NCBI RefSeq assembly: GCF_013377905.1
Contig: NZ_JABKAV010000004.1
Coordinates: 1 to 64,000 of the forward strand
DNA length: 64,000 nt
Source of the DNA: Hymenobacter terrestris
Lineage (GTDB): Bacteria; Bacteroidota; Bacteroidia; Cytophagales; Hymenobacteraceae
Direction: 5' to 3'
Shown: positions 33,620-42,035 of the stretch, one piece after another
Layout of the letters: the number at the start of each line of letters is the position of its first letter
How positions within the stretch are numbered: the stretch's first letter is position 1
Made by a program: the position numbers and the translations under genes
The notes under the pieces: generated by a model
Told to the model about the DNA's origin: nothing
Seen by the model: only the letters and a program-made list of their open reading frames with translations
Database searches by the model: none

Positions 33620-33692
33620 CCCATTGGCATCAGGCACAAAAAGCCCGGCCCGCACGATGCGGGCCGGGTTTTTTGTGCCTGATGCCAATGGG
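33620..33692. terminator. Very long bidirectional hairpin terminator (35-bp stem)
   Basis: Arms of 35 nt match at 34 positions (the exception is a G-T pair) around CGA. The stem contains AAAAAGCCCGGCCCG and its complement ending TTTTTT. It fills the space between the convergent genes ending at 33618 and 33697. Confidence 0.9.
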
Positions 33693-33696
33693 CGCG

Positions 33697-34068
33697 CTAC
33701 CTGATTGGAGCAGTGCTACGCGGCGCGTTGGCTTTGCGGGTCGAGCGTTTAGTGGTAGTGGTGCGGGGGCTACGCGGCTCCGTGGTTGTCATGGTAGAGG
33801 TGCGACGCTCGGCCTCAACGGTTGTGCGGCTCTCCATTGCCGGCGTGCGGTCCATGGTTCCAACGCTGGTTTGCGTGGGGTTGCTGGTGGTCGGTGTGCG
33901 TTGGTCGAGCGTGCCGGGGTTGGTTGTTGGGTTAGCCGGGTTGGGCAACGTGTTGGTCGATTGATTCAGCGTACCACTCTGGGTTGCTCCGGTGCTCATG
34001 GTCTGGGCCGAGGCGGCCGTGGAGGCGCCCACAAACAAGGCGGCAGCCAGCAGGAAATTGAGTTTCAT
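33697..34068 (-). CDS. Secreted Thr/Ser/Pro-rich low-complexity protein
   Basis: 123 residues. Signal peptide MKLNFLLAAALFVGASTAASAQ, then a mature part made almost wholly of Thr, Ser, Asn, Pro and Arg (STNTLPNPANPTTNPGTLDQ, RTTTTKRSTRKANAPRSTAPIR), basic toward the end. It is disordered in appearance. No motif is recognised; similar secreted tails occur in Hymenobacter. Confidence 0.7.
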   Translation of the reverse strand: MKLNFLLAAALFVGASTAASAQTMSTGATQSGTLNQSTNTLPNPANPTTNPGTLDQRTPTTSNPTQTSVGTMDRTPAMESRTTVEAERRTSTMTTTEPRSPRTTTTKRSTRKANAPRSTAPIR

Positions 34069-34235
34069 ATAAAATCAGTTGTAGGGTGAAAAGCCCTGAC
34101 CCGGGTAGGACCAGCGGCAGTATTCTCATACGTTCAAAAAATAGCAAAGGCCGGAAAAGTCCGAATTTTTAATCCACTCAACAATCTATATATCAGATAA
34201 TTAATCTAAATCAAATGGCTTCACGCCGGGAAAAT
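34069..34235. other. AT-rich intergenic segment
   Basis: About 170 bp. 34140-34215 is much more AT-rich than its surroundings (TTTTTAATCC, TCTATATATC, ATAATTAATC). No gene or clear -7 box seen. It probably holds the promoter for the Thr-rich protein. Confidence 0.5.
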
Positions 34236-34270
34236 AAAAAACCCCGCCGGCCGAGGCCAACGGGGTTTTT
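34236..34270 (-). terminator. Terminator of the tmRNA gene
   Basis: Read on the minus strand, AAAAACCCCG ... CGGGGTTTTTT with an inner GGCC/GGCC stem. It follows the tmRNA 3' end by about 15 nt and ends in a T run. Confidence 0.9.
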
Positions 34271-34285
34271 CACATCGTTCAGAAG

Positions 34286-34654
34286 TGGAGCTGCAGAGAT
34301 TCGAACTCTGGTCCAGACAAGGAAAACGTCGAGCTTTCTACGTGTGTATCTATGCTTGGATTGTCGAAGGAAACCAGGCGCACATCAGGCCTTTGATTTC
34401 CCCTTATCTGTTTGAGTTTCGCCCGCGGGTCACAGCGCCCCACGAACTATCCTAACTGCTTTCGACGCCCCGAACTCACCCGTGAGCAGGAAGACGGATG
34501 CGGGACGATGGCATTACTTAGTACCTAGACTAAGCAGCCATGGCGTAGTTATACTCGCCAGTTGTGTTTTGGACGGCTTTTTTTACGGGAGATTCATCCA
34601 ACTCCCGACACGCTTACTCGCGCAGTGCACAAGCTGTCAATTCCGGTCAGCCCC
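34286..34654 (-). ncRNA. ssrA: Transfer-messenger RNA (tmRNA)
   Basis: 369 nt on the minus strand. The 5' end GGGGCTGACCGGAATTGACAG matches the tmRNA head. The 3' end has the T-arm GGACCAGAGTTCGAATCTCTG and CAGCTCC, which pairs with GGGGCTG to form the acceptor stem (one G-U). The tag frame reads GGC GAG TAT AAC TAC GCC ATG GCT GCT TAG = GEYNYAMAA (34559-34530). That agrees with Bacteroidota tags ending (A/L)xAA. After the discriminator A the DNA reads CTT, so CCA seems not encoded and is added later. tmRNA rescues stalled ribosomes with SmpB. Confidence 0.97.
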
Positions 34655-34857
34655 AGTTGTGAAAGAACGATGCCCGCCACGAGTGGCAGGGTGCGAATGT
34701 ACGCACACTACCCGATAAACGTTGTAGAGGCCCGCGAAAGTTCCGGTTCAGCAGGGTCAGACAAGTCAGGAAGCGGGCCGCTAATCCGGGCGCTGCCACC
34801 CCGGCCGGGGCTGACAAATGCGCGTCGGACGGGCTTCCAAAGCCGGGCTTTTCGGGG

Positions 34858-34865
34858 TAACTTTG
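34858..34865 (+). promoter_or_regulatory. -7 promoter box for dnaX (TAACTTTG)
   Basis: A perfect TAnnTTTG, with only 11 bp to the dnaX ATG at 34877, so the mRNA leader would be very short or absent. Confidence 0.55.
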
Positions 34866-34876
34866 TGGGAAGACTT

Positions 34877-37039
34877 ATGGAGAATTTCGTTGTTTCGGCC
34901 CGCAAGTACCGCCCGGCCACGTTCAGGAGCGTGGTGGGGCAGCAGCACGTTACCACTACGCTGCAAAACGCCATTGCCTCCCAGCATCTCGCCCAGGCCT
35001 TCCTGTTCTGCGGCCCGCGGGGCGTGGGTAAAACCACCTGCGCCCGCATTCTGGCCAAAACCATCAACTGCGAGTTTGTTGAGGAGCACGTGCGCCGCGG
35101 CCGGCTGGTTTCAGAGCTTATTGCCCAGCAGCCCGACATCGTGCCCGAAGCCCTGCTGACGGCCGCCGACCCCAATAACACACCCTTCGAGCTGGAAGCC
35201 TGCGGCAAGTGCAGCTCGTGCCGGGCCTTCCAGGAAAGCGCGTCTTTCAACGTGCACGAGCTGGATGCAGCCTCCAACAACTCGGTCGAGGACATTCGGA
35301 GCCTCGTGGAGCAGGTACGCTACGCGCCCCAGCAGGGCCGCTACAAGGTGTATATTATAGACGAGGTGCATATGCTCTCGAATGCGGCCTTCAACGCGTT
35401 TCTCAAAACGCTGGAGGAGCCACCGGGCTACGCCATCTTCATTCTGGCCACCACCGAGCGCCACAAAATCATTCCTACCATTCTGTCGCGCTGCCAGGTA
35501 TTCGACTTCAACCGAATCAAGGTCGATGACATTCGGGGGCACTTGCGCCACGTGGCCACCCAGGAGCAGATTGAGGCCGAAGACGATGCCCTGCACCTGC
35601 TGGCCCAGAAAGCCGACGGCGGCCTGCGCGATGCACTGAGCATGTTCGACCAGATGGTGACCTTCTCGGGCCACAACCTGCGCTACCAGGATGTGATTCA
35701 GAACCTGCACATTCTGGACTACGAGTACTATTTCCGGCTGACTGACGCGCTGCTGACCGAGAACCTGAGCGCCACGCTGCTGCTACTGGAGGAGGTGATG
35801 CAGAACGGCTTCGACCTGCACAACTTTGTAGTGGGCACGGCCGAGCACCTGCGTGGCCTGCTCGTGTGCAAAGACCCCATTACGGTGCAGCTGCTGGAGG
35901 TATCCGACAACATTCGGGCGCGCTACGTGCAGCAGGCTCAGGCCGCGCCGCTGGCCTTTCTGCTCTCGGGCCTGAACCTGGTCAGCCTCTGCGACCGGGA
36001 ATTCAAGCAGGCCAAAAACCAGCGCCTGCACGTCGAGCTGATGCTGATGAAGCTGGCTTACCTCAACGGGGCCGTGCAGTTCGCCCGCGACCTAAGCGCC
36101 GGCCCGTCTGCATCATCCGGCAACGACGACGCGAAAAAAAAAAGTAGCGCTGGCACTCCTCCCCCCGCAGTAGCCCCTGCCCCCACCGGCCAGCTGGTAG
36201 CCGACGGCACTGCCGAAGCACCCGCCACTTACAGCACTACGCCGCCAGCTTCACCAAACCCAAGCGCCAACCACGAAGCACGAAGCACGAGCAACCTGGC
36301 CCACGCGCCCGCCGACCCCGAGCCCATTGTGCCGGTGGAAAGTGGCGTGGAAGAGCTGCACGATACGCCCAGCATCGAGGACGAAACGGCTACCCAGGTA
36401 CCCACCACCAGCCAGCTGCGTGACACGGTCCCGCACATTGAAACCGGCCGGCCCAGCATTGCCGGCCACGAACCGGGCATGATGCCCGTAACGGCTGCCC
36501 CGCTGCCCCCGCCCGTACCCAAACCCGGCATGCCCCCAATGGGCAAACCCCTGGGCCTTGGTACCAAGCTACCCGGCCTGGGCAGCCTGAGCGCCATGAA
36601 GGCCCAGCTAGCGGAGAAGGCCGCTGCCGGTAAAGCCACCGCCGAAGCCGAGCCCAGCGGCCCCGTAACCGGCCTGCCCGCCATCGACGACGCCAAGCTG
36701 CAACGCGCCTGGAAGGAGCTGACCGAGGAGCGCAAGGCCGGCAGCATGATGCACTACAGCATCCTCAACCGTCCGGTGCAGGCCAACGAGCAGCACGTTA
36801 TTCTGCTGGCTGTGGATAACCCTGTGCAGGAGGACCAGTTCAACGACTTTCGGGGCGAATTTGTAACCGAGCTGCGCCGCCGCACCGGCTACCCGCGTCT
36901 GAACGTGCAGGTAAGCATTGTAGAACGCCAGGAAACCGGCCGCAAGCTCTACACCGCCACCGACAAGCTGGAGTACCTGACCGAAAAGTACCCCATGCTG
37001 GCCGAGATGAAGCAGCGCCTGGGTTTGGACGCCGACTAA
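34877..37039 (+). CDS. dnaX: DNA polymerase III subunits gamma/tau
   Basis: 720 residues from the ATG at 34877 (MENFVVSARKYRPATFRSVVGQQHV); a longer upstream frame runs into the tmRNA and is rejected. Clamp-loader AAA+ features: Walker A GPRGVGKTT, zinc-finger cysteines around ACGKCSSC, Walker B YIIDEVHMLS, sensor 1 ATTERHKIIPTILSRCQ. Domain III and a Pro/Ala/Glu-rich linker (residues about 415-600) follow, then the tau C-terminal domain (LQRAWKELTEERKAGSMMHYSIL...). At residues 420-422 an A10 run (36134-36143) could yield a 423-residue gamma form by slippage. Confidence 0.96.
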   Translation: MENFVVSARKYRPATFRSVVGQQHVTTTLQNAIASQHLAQAFLFCGPRGVGKTTCARILAKTINCEFVEEHVRRGRLVSELIAQQPDIVPEALLTAADPNNTPFELEACGKCSSCRAFQESASFNVHELDAASNNSVEDIRSLVEQVRYAPQQGRYKVYIIDEVHMLSNAAFNAFLKTLEEPPGYAIFILATTERHKIIPTILSRCQVFDFNRIKVDDIRGHLRHVATQEQIEAEDDALHLLAQKADGGLRDALSMFDQMVTFSGHNLRYQDVIQNLHILDYEYYFRLTDALLTENLSATLLLLEEVMQNGFDLHNFVVGTAEHLRGLLVCKDPITVQLLEVSDNIRARYVQQAQAAPLAFLLSGLNLVSLCDREFKQAKNQRLHVELMLMKLAYLNGAVQFARDLSAGPSASSGNDDAKKKSSAGTPPPAVAPAPTGQLVADGTAEAPATYSTTPPASPNPSANHEARSTSNLAHAPADPEPIVPVESGVEELHDTPSIEDETATQVPTTSQLRDTVPHIETGRPSIAGHEPGMMPVTAAPLPPPVPKPGMPPMGKPLGLGTKLPGLGSLSAMKAQLAEKAAAGKATAEAEPSGPVTGLPAIDDAKLQRAWKELTEERKAGSMMHYSILNRPVQANEQHVILLAVDNPVQEDQFNDFRGEFVTELRRRTGYPRLNVQVSIVERQETGRKLYTATDKLEYLTEKYPMLAEMKQRLGLDAD
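36134..36147 (+). promoter_or_regulatory. Recoding/slippage site in dnaX (A10 then GTAG)
   Basis: Ten A residues are read AAA AAA AAA A in frame. A -1 ribosomal shift, or one extra A from transcription slippage, gives AAG followed at once by TAG (36145-36147). The product ends at residue 423, just after the ATPase and domain III, where gamma ends in other bacteria. Confidence 0.65.
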
Positions 37040-37047
37040 ATCACAGA

Positions 37048-37154
37048 TGGAGCAGATTCGTTCTGCTGGCCGATTTGTTCGACGGTAGATTCGGGTAGCT
37101 CTGTAAACCTGCTAGCAGAACGAATCTGCGTGATCTGCAACATCTGCGATTCTA
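37048..37154. repeat. Imperfect inverted repeat of a different family
   Basis: GCAGATTCGTTCTGCT near 37053 pairs with AGCAGAACGAATCTGC near 37114-37129. Outer words ATCACAGATGGAGCAG and (complement) ATCGCAGATGTTGCAG extend it with a small indel. It follows the dnaX stop (37039) and shares no core with the GTCAT elements. Confidence 0.65.
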
Positions 37155-37222
37155 TAAGCATTTTTCCGCACTTGAAAGGCGCGCGGGGTATGAAGGGGCT
37201 TTTTATTCCCAGGGGGGACGCC

Positions 37223-37230
37223 TATCTTTG
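37223..37230 (+). promoter_or_regulatory. -7 promoter box for the M16 peptidase (TATCTTTG)
   Basis: A perfect TAnnTTTG, 41 bp upstream of the GTG start at 37272. Confidence 0.5.
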
Positions 37231-37271
37231 AGTTTATTATTAGAATCTGCTCTCTCCGCTCCCCTTTCCTC

Positions 37272-40200
37272 GTGAGAAAATCCTTTCTGCTCATCGTTCC
37301 GGCCCTAGCTACTCTTGGCCTGACCCAGTGCCAGTCCAGCAAGCCCGCTACTTCGGCCGTTACTCCGGCCACTGAAGCCCCCGCAACGCCCCGGCAGAAG
37401 GAATATACGTACCAGACCGTTCCCGGCGACCCGCTCAAGGCCCGCATCTATACCCTCGACAACGGCCTGACGGTTTACCTTTCCGACTACAAAGACGCCC
37501 CGCGCATCCAGACGTACGTGGCTGTGCGGGCGGGCTCGAAGAACGACCCAGCTACCGCCACTGGCCTGGCCCACTACCTCGAGCACATGGTGTTCAAGGG
37601 TACCTCGCAGCTGGGCACCCAGAATTGGGCCGCCGAAAAGCCTGAGCTCGAAAAGATTGAGGCCCTTTACGAGCAGTACCGCAGCCAGCGCGACAACCCC
37701 GTCGCCCGCCAGAAAACCTACCACCAGATTGACTCCATCTCGGGCGTCGCGGCAAAATACGCCGTGGCCAACGAGTACGACAAGGTGATGGGCGCCATCG
37801 GCTCGCAGGGCTCCAACGCTTACACTTCGGTCGAGCAGACAGTGTATCAGGAGGACATTCCGAGCAATCAGCTGGAGAAGTGGGCCGCCATCCAGACCGA
37901 GCGCATGGGCGAGCTGGTGCCGCGCCTGTTCCATACCGAGCTGGAGGCCGTGTACGAGGAGAAAAACCGCGGCCTCGACAATGACTTCAACAAGGAGTTT
38001 GAGGCCCTGAACCGCACGCTGTTCCGCCAGCACCAGTACGGAACTCAAACCACCATCGGCACCATCGAGCATCTGCAGAATCCGTCTATCACGGAAATCA
38101 AGCGGTATTTCGAGGCCTACTACGTGCCCAACAACGTGGCCCTGGCCCTGAGCGGCGACCTAGACTACGACCAGACCATCCGCACGATTGACAAGTACTT
38201 CGGCCAGCTGAAGCGCAAGCCGGTGCCCGCCTTCACGGTGGCCCAGGAGGCTCCGCTAACGGCCCCGGTTATTACCAAAATCGTGGGGCCGAGTGCCGAG
38301 AACGTAATGCTGGGCTTCCGCTTTCCGGGCACCAGCACCCCCGACGCGCTGGTGCTGCGCATGATTGACAAAATTCTCAGCAACGGCCAGGCCGGCCTGA
38401 TTGACCTCAACCTCAACCAGCAGCAGAAAGTGTTGCAGGCGGCTTCGTTCACCAACATCAACAACGACTACTCGGCCCACATCCTGTATGCCACGCCCCG
38501 CCAAGGCCAGAAGCTGGAGGAAGTGCGCGACCTGCTGCTGGCCCAGCTCGACAAGGTAAAGAAGGGCGACTTCCCGGAGTGGCTGATTCCGGCCATCATC
38601 AACAACGACAAGCTGCAGCGCACCAAGAGCTACGAGAGCAATGAGGCCCGCGCCGGCGCTTTCGTGGATGCCTTCGTGGCCCGCACCGACTGGAAGGACT
38701 ACCTGCAGCAAGTAGACGACTTCGGCAAAATCACGCGCGCCGATGTGATGCGGGTGGCCCAGCAGTATTACGGCCCCGGCTACGCGCTGGTGTACAAGCG
38801 CACGGGCGAAGACCCCAACAAAGTGAAGGTGGTGAAGCCCGCTATTACGCCCGTACCCGTCAACCGCGAGGTATCGTCCGGGTTCTACAAGCAGGTGATG
38901 GCAATGTCGGCGCCGGAGTTGCAGCCAGTGTTTCTGGATTACAAGCAGGACATCAAGGAAACCAAGCTGGCCTCGGGTATCCCGGTGTTCTACACCCGTA
39001 ACACCGAGAACAACCTGTTCAACCTGTACTACGTGCTCGATATGGGCACCAACACCAACCCGCGCCTGGGCTTGGCCACCGACTATCTGCAGTACCTGGG
39101 CACCGGCAAATACTCGGCCGCCGAGCTGCAGCAGGAGTTCTACAAGCTGGGCTGCTCGTTTGCCGTGCAAAGCTCCCAGGACCGCACCACCGTTAGCCTC
39201 AGCGGCCTCGACAGCAACATGGAGCCCGCGCTGGCGCTGTTCGAAAGCCTGCTGGCCGCGCCCAAGCCCGATGCCGCCGCCCTTAAAAACATGGTGGCCG
39301 GCGTGCTCAAGGCCCGCGAAGATGCCAAGCTCAACAAGGGCGTGATTCTGCAGCAGGCTATGGTGAACTACGCCAAGTACGGCGCCAAAAACCCCTTCAC
39401 TACCCAGCTCAGCGAGAAAGAGTTGAAGGCCCTCAAGCCCGAGCAGCTCACCAGCCTCATCCAGAAGCTGCCGACGTATCAGCACCGGGTGTTGTACTAT
39501 GGACCGCGCAAGGCTGATAACGAGCCATTGGCCGTTTATAAAGGACAGGACCCACGGCCGAATGGCAATGGTGTAGTAGGTGGTGGCTTGCTCTGGACAC
39601 TTGATGCGCTGCACAAAACGCCCACTACCCTCACCCCTACCCCCGCCAACAAGGACTTCACCGAGCAGCCGTTGAATACGCCTAAGGTGTACTGGGTGGA
39701 TTACAACATGGTGCAGGCCGAAATCCTGTTCCTGAGCAAAGGGCCCGTATTCGACAAGGGCATCGTGCCGACCACCAGCCTTTACAACGAGTACTTCGGG
39801 GGCGGCATGGGCAGCATCGTGTTTCAGGAGTTACGCGAAAGCCAGGCGCTGGCTTACTCGGCCTCCTCGCGCTTCTCCAACGCCGATAAGCTGGGCCGTA
39901 GCTCATATAATATGAGCTACATCGGGGCGCAGGCCGACAAGCTGCCCGAGGCCATGGCCGGTATGCAAACCCTGCTCACCGACATGCCCGCCGCCGAAGC
40001 CAACCTGCAGATTGCCAAGGCGTCTATCCGCAACAGCATCGCCACCGACCGCATCACCAAATCCGACATCCTCTTCAGCTACGAACGTGCCAAACGCCTC
40101 GGCCTCGACTACGACCTGCGCCGCGACGTGTACGAGCAAACTGCCAACATGAGCTTCGCCGACCTGCTCCAGTTTCAGCAGGCCCGCGTGAAAGGCCAGC

Positions 40201-40307
40201 CCCAAACCATCCTCGTCATCGGCTCAAAAGACCGTCTCAACTTCAAGGCCCTAGCCAAGTACGGTAAGGTTGAGCAGCTGACGCTGAAGGAGATTTTCGG
40301 GTATTAG
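37272..40307 (+). CDS. M16 family zinc peptidase (insulinase/PqqL-like), two-domain lipoprotein
   Basis: 1011 residues from a GTG start. The lipoprotein signal MRKSFLLIVPALATLGLTQC places it in the periplasm or outer membrane. First M16 domain: inverted zinc motif GLAHYLEHMVFKGT (H101, E104, H105) with a third ligand in AVYEEKNRGLDN near residue 230. Further M16 repeats follow: the R/Y-containing ALSGDLDYDQT and IRTIDKYFGQLKR, then a second non-catalytic half (YYVLDMGTNTNPRLGLATDYLQYLGTG...). Such proteins degrade peptides in a closed chamber. It stands alone with its own promoter. Confidence 0.92.
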   Translation: MRKSFLLIVPALATLGLTQCQSSKPATSAVTPATEAPATPRQKEYTYQTVPGDPLKARIYTLDNGLTVYLSDYKDAPRIQTYVAVRAGSKNDPATATGLAHYLEHMVFKGTSQLGTQNWAAEKPELEKIEALYEQYRSQRDNPVARQKTYHQIDSISGVAAKYAVANEYDKVMGAIGSQGSNAYTSVEQTVYQEDIPSNQLEKWAAIQTERMGELVPRLFHTELEAVYEEKNRGLDNDFNKEFEALNRTLFRQHQYGTQTTIGTIEHLQNPSITEIKRYFEAYYVPNNVALALSGDLDYDQTIRTIDKYFGQLKRKPVPAFTVAQEAPLTAPVITKIVGPSAENVMLGFRFPGTSTPDALVLRMIDKILSNGQAGLIDLNLNQQQKVLQAASFTNINNDYSAHILYATPRQGQKLEEVRDLLLAQLDKVKKGDFPEWLIPAIINNDKLQRTKSYESNEARAGAFVDAFVARTDWKDYLQQVDDFGKITRADVMRVAQQYYGPGYALVYKRTGEDPNKVKVVKPAITPVPVNREVSSGFYKQVMAMSAPELQPVFLDYKQDIKETKLASGIPVFYTRNTENNLFNLYYVLDMGTNTNPRLGLATDYLQYLGTGKYSAAELQQEFYKLGCSFAVQSSQDRTTVSLSGLDSNMEPALALFESLLAAPKPDAAALKNMVAGVLKAREDAKLNKGVILQQAMVNYAKYGAKNPFTTQLSEKELKALKPEQLTSLIQKLPTYQHRVLYYGPRKADNEPLAVYKGQDPRPNGNGVVGGGLLWTLDALHKTPTTLTPTPANKDFTEQPLNTPKVYWVDYNMVQAEILFLSKGPVFDKGIVPTTSLYNEYFGGGMGSIVFQELRESQALAYSASSRFSNADKLGRSSYNMSYIGAQADKLPEAMAGMQTLLTDMPAAEANLQIAKASIRNSIATDRITKSDILFSYERAKRLGLDYDLRRDVYEQTANMSFADLLQFQQARVKGQPQTILVIGSKDRLNFKALAKYGKVEQLTLKEIFGY

Positions 40308-40326
40308 AAATGGAGTTGAACGGATG

Positions 40327-40470
40327 AAAAAAGAACGTCATGCTTCATCTGGCGTCCGCGAAGCCGAAGCATCTTTACCGCAATGCTAACCCAGTCGTTG
40401 AGTTTACTACTACGGTAGAGATGCTTCGACTTCGGCTTGCGCCTTCGCTCAGCATGACATTCGTCTTTTT
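40327..40470. repeat. Long intergenic hairpin repeat, class A (copy 6)
   Basis: Left arm AAAAAAGAACGTCATGC with AAGCCGAAGCATCTTTACCGC inward, and right arm GGTAGAGATGCTTCGACTTCGGC...TCAGCATGACATTCGTCTTTTT. About 145 bp in all, with a loop of about 40 nt and unequal outer arms. Lies between the M16 peptidase and icd. Confidence 0.8.
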
Positions 40471-40554
40471 ATCACCCAGCCCACCGCTTACCCACAATAC
40501 ACGCACTAACCTCAAAATACCTGTCACGTAACACCTGACACCTTTTTTTCAATA

Positions 40555-41817
40555 ATGGCAGAGAAAATAACCATCAAGAACGGCAAGCTTAACGTGCCGG
40601 ATCAGCCGATTATTCCGTTCATTGAGGGCGACGGCACCGGACCAGACATCTGGGCAGCGGCCGTCCGCGTAATTGATGCGGCGGTAGAGAAGGCCTACGA
40701 CGGCAAGCGCAAGCTGGAGTGGAAAGAGGTGCTGGCCGGCGAGAAGGCCTTCAAGCAGGTAAATAACTGGCTGCCCAACGAAACGCTCGACGCCTTTCGC
40801 GAATATCTGGTGGGTATTAAAGGCCCCCTGACGACGCCCGTGGGCGGCGGCATCCGGAGCCTGAACGTGGCCTTGCGCCAGGAGCTCGACCTGTACGCCT
40901 GCGTGCGCCCCGTACGCTGGTTCGAGGGCGTACCTTCGCCCGTAAAGCGCCCTGAGCTGACCGACATGGTCATCTTCCGTGAGAACACCGAGGACATCTA
41001 CGCTGGCATCGAGTACATGAACGGCACGCCCCAGGCCCAGAAAATGCTGGAATTCCTGCAGGATGAGATGGGCGTGAAGAAAATACGCTTCCCCGAAACG
41101 TCCTCGTTTGGCATTAAGCCGGTGAGCAAGGAAGGCACCGAGCGCCTCGTGCGCGCGGCCATCGAGTACGCCATCAAGCATAAGAAGCCCTCGGTGACCA
41201 TCGTGCACAAGGGCAACATTATGAAGTTCACCGAGGGCGCGTTCAAAACCTGGGGCTACGAGTTGGCCGAAAAGGAGTTTGGCGACAAGGTGTACACCTG
41301 GGCCCAGTACGACAAGGTGCTAGCTAAGCAAGGCCAGGAAATGGCCGATGCCCAGCAGAAGCTGGCCCTCGACAGCGGCAAAATCCTCATCAAGGACAGC
41401 ATTGCTGATGCCTTCCTGCAGCAGATTTTGCTCCGCCCTTCCGACTACTCGGTAGTGGCTACGCTGAATCTGAACGGCGACTACATCTCCGACGCGCTGG
41501 CTGCCATTGTGGGCGGTATCGGCATTGCGCCGGGCGCCAACATCAATTACGACACCGGCCACGCCATCTTCGAAGCCACCCACGGCACGGCCCCCAAGTA
41601 CGCCAACCTCGACAAGGTGAACCCCGGTTCGGTTATCCTCTCTGGCGCTCTAATGCTGGAGCACCTGGGCTGGAACGAAGCCGCCGACCTTATCTACAAA
41701 GGCCTCGAAGCCGCCATCGCCAGCAAGCGCGTCACCTACGACTTCGAACGCCTCATGGAAGGTGCCACCCTGCTCAAGTGCAGCGAATTTGGCGACGAAA
41801 TCATCCAGGATATGTAG
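40555..41817 (+). CDS. icd: Isocitrate dehydrogenase (NADP-dependent)
   Basis: 420 residues, the size of the E. coli type homodimeric enzyme. It oxidises isocitrate to 2-oxoglutarate in the TCA cycle. Motifs: [16 protein letters not shown], the substrate loop [20 protein letters not shown] with the phosphorylatable-type Ser, [41 protein letters not shown], and the cofactor region [21 protein letters not shown]. Complete, with a terminator about 30 bp after the stop. Confidence 0.95.
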   Translation: MAEKITIKNGKLNVPDQPIIPFIEGDGTGPDIWAAAVRVIDAAVEKAYDGKRKLEWKEVLAGEKAFKQVNNWLPNETLDAFREYLVGIKGPLTTPVGGGIRSLNVALRQELDLYACVRPVRWFEGVPSPVKRPELTDMVIFRENTEDIYAGIEYMNGTPQAQKMLEFLQDEMGVKKIRFPETSSFGIKPVSKEGTERLVRAAIEYAIKHKKPSVTIVHKGNIMKFTEGAFKTWGYELAEKEFGDKVYTWAQYDKVLAKQGQEMADAQQKLALDSGKILIKDSIADAFLQQILLRPSDYSVVATLNLNGDYISDALAAIVGGIGIAPGANINYDTGHAIFEATHGTAPKYANLDKVNPGSVILSGALMLEHLGWNEAADLIYKGLEAAIASKRVTYDFERLMEGATLLKCSEFGDEIIQDM

Positions 41818-41848
41818 TAGCTTGGTGCAAGCCAACTACCTCAACCGA

Positions 41849-41887
41849 AACCCCCACGTTGGCTGTAAGGCTGGCGCGGGGGTTTTG
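41849..41887 (+). terminator. Intrinsic terminator of icd
   Basis: ACCCCC and GGGGGT arms with a partly paired interior, followed by TTTTGTTT. Confidence 0.7.
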
Positions 41888-42035
41888 TTTACTTCCCTTA
41901 ATTAGCAACTCAAAAATATTCTGTATCGGTTTCGCAACCGGTGTACCACCGGCAGATAACACCAGAATCAAAAAGTCCGGGCTTCCTTGAATGCGGCAGT
42001 CCAGCCTTTTCGATTCTGGTAAACTTTTAGGTAGT

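Noticed and set aside
34562..34876. N-terminal extension of dnaX
   Set aside because: The extension overlaps the tmRNA 5' end on the other strand and lies upstream of the -7 box; the conserved DnaX start is at 34877.
38256..39614. Minus-strand frame of 452 codons
   Set aside because: Shadow of the M16 peptidase.
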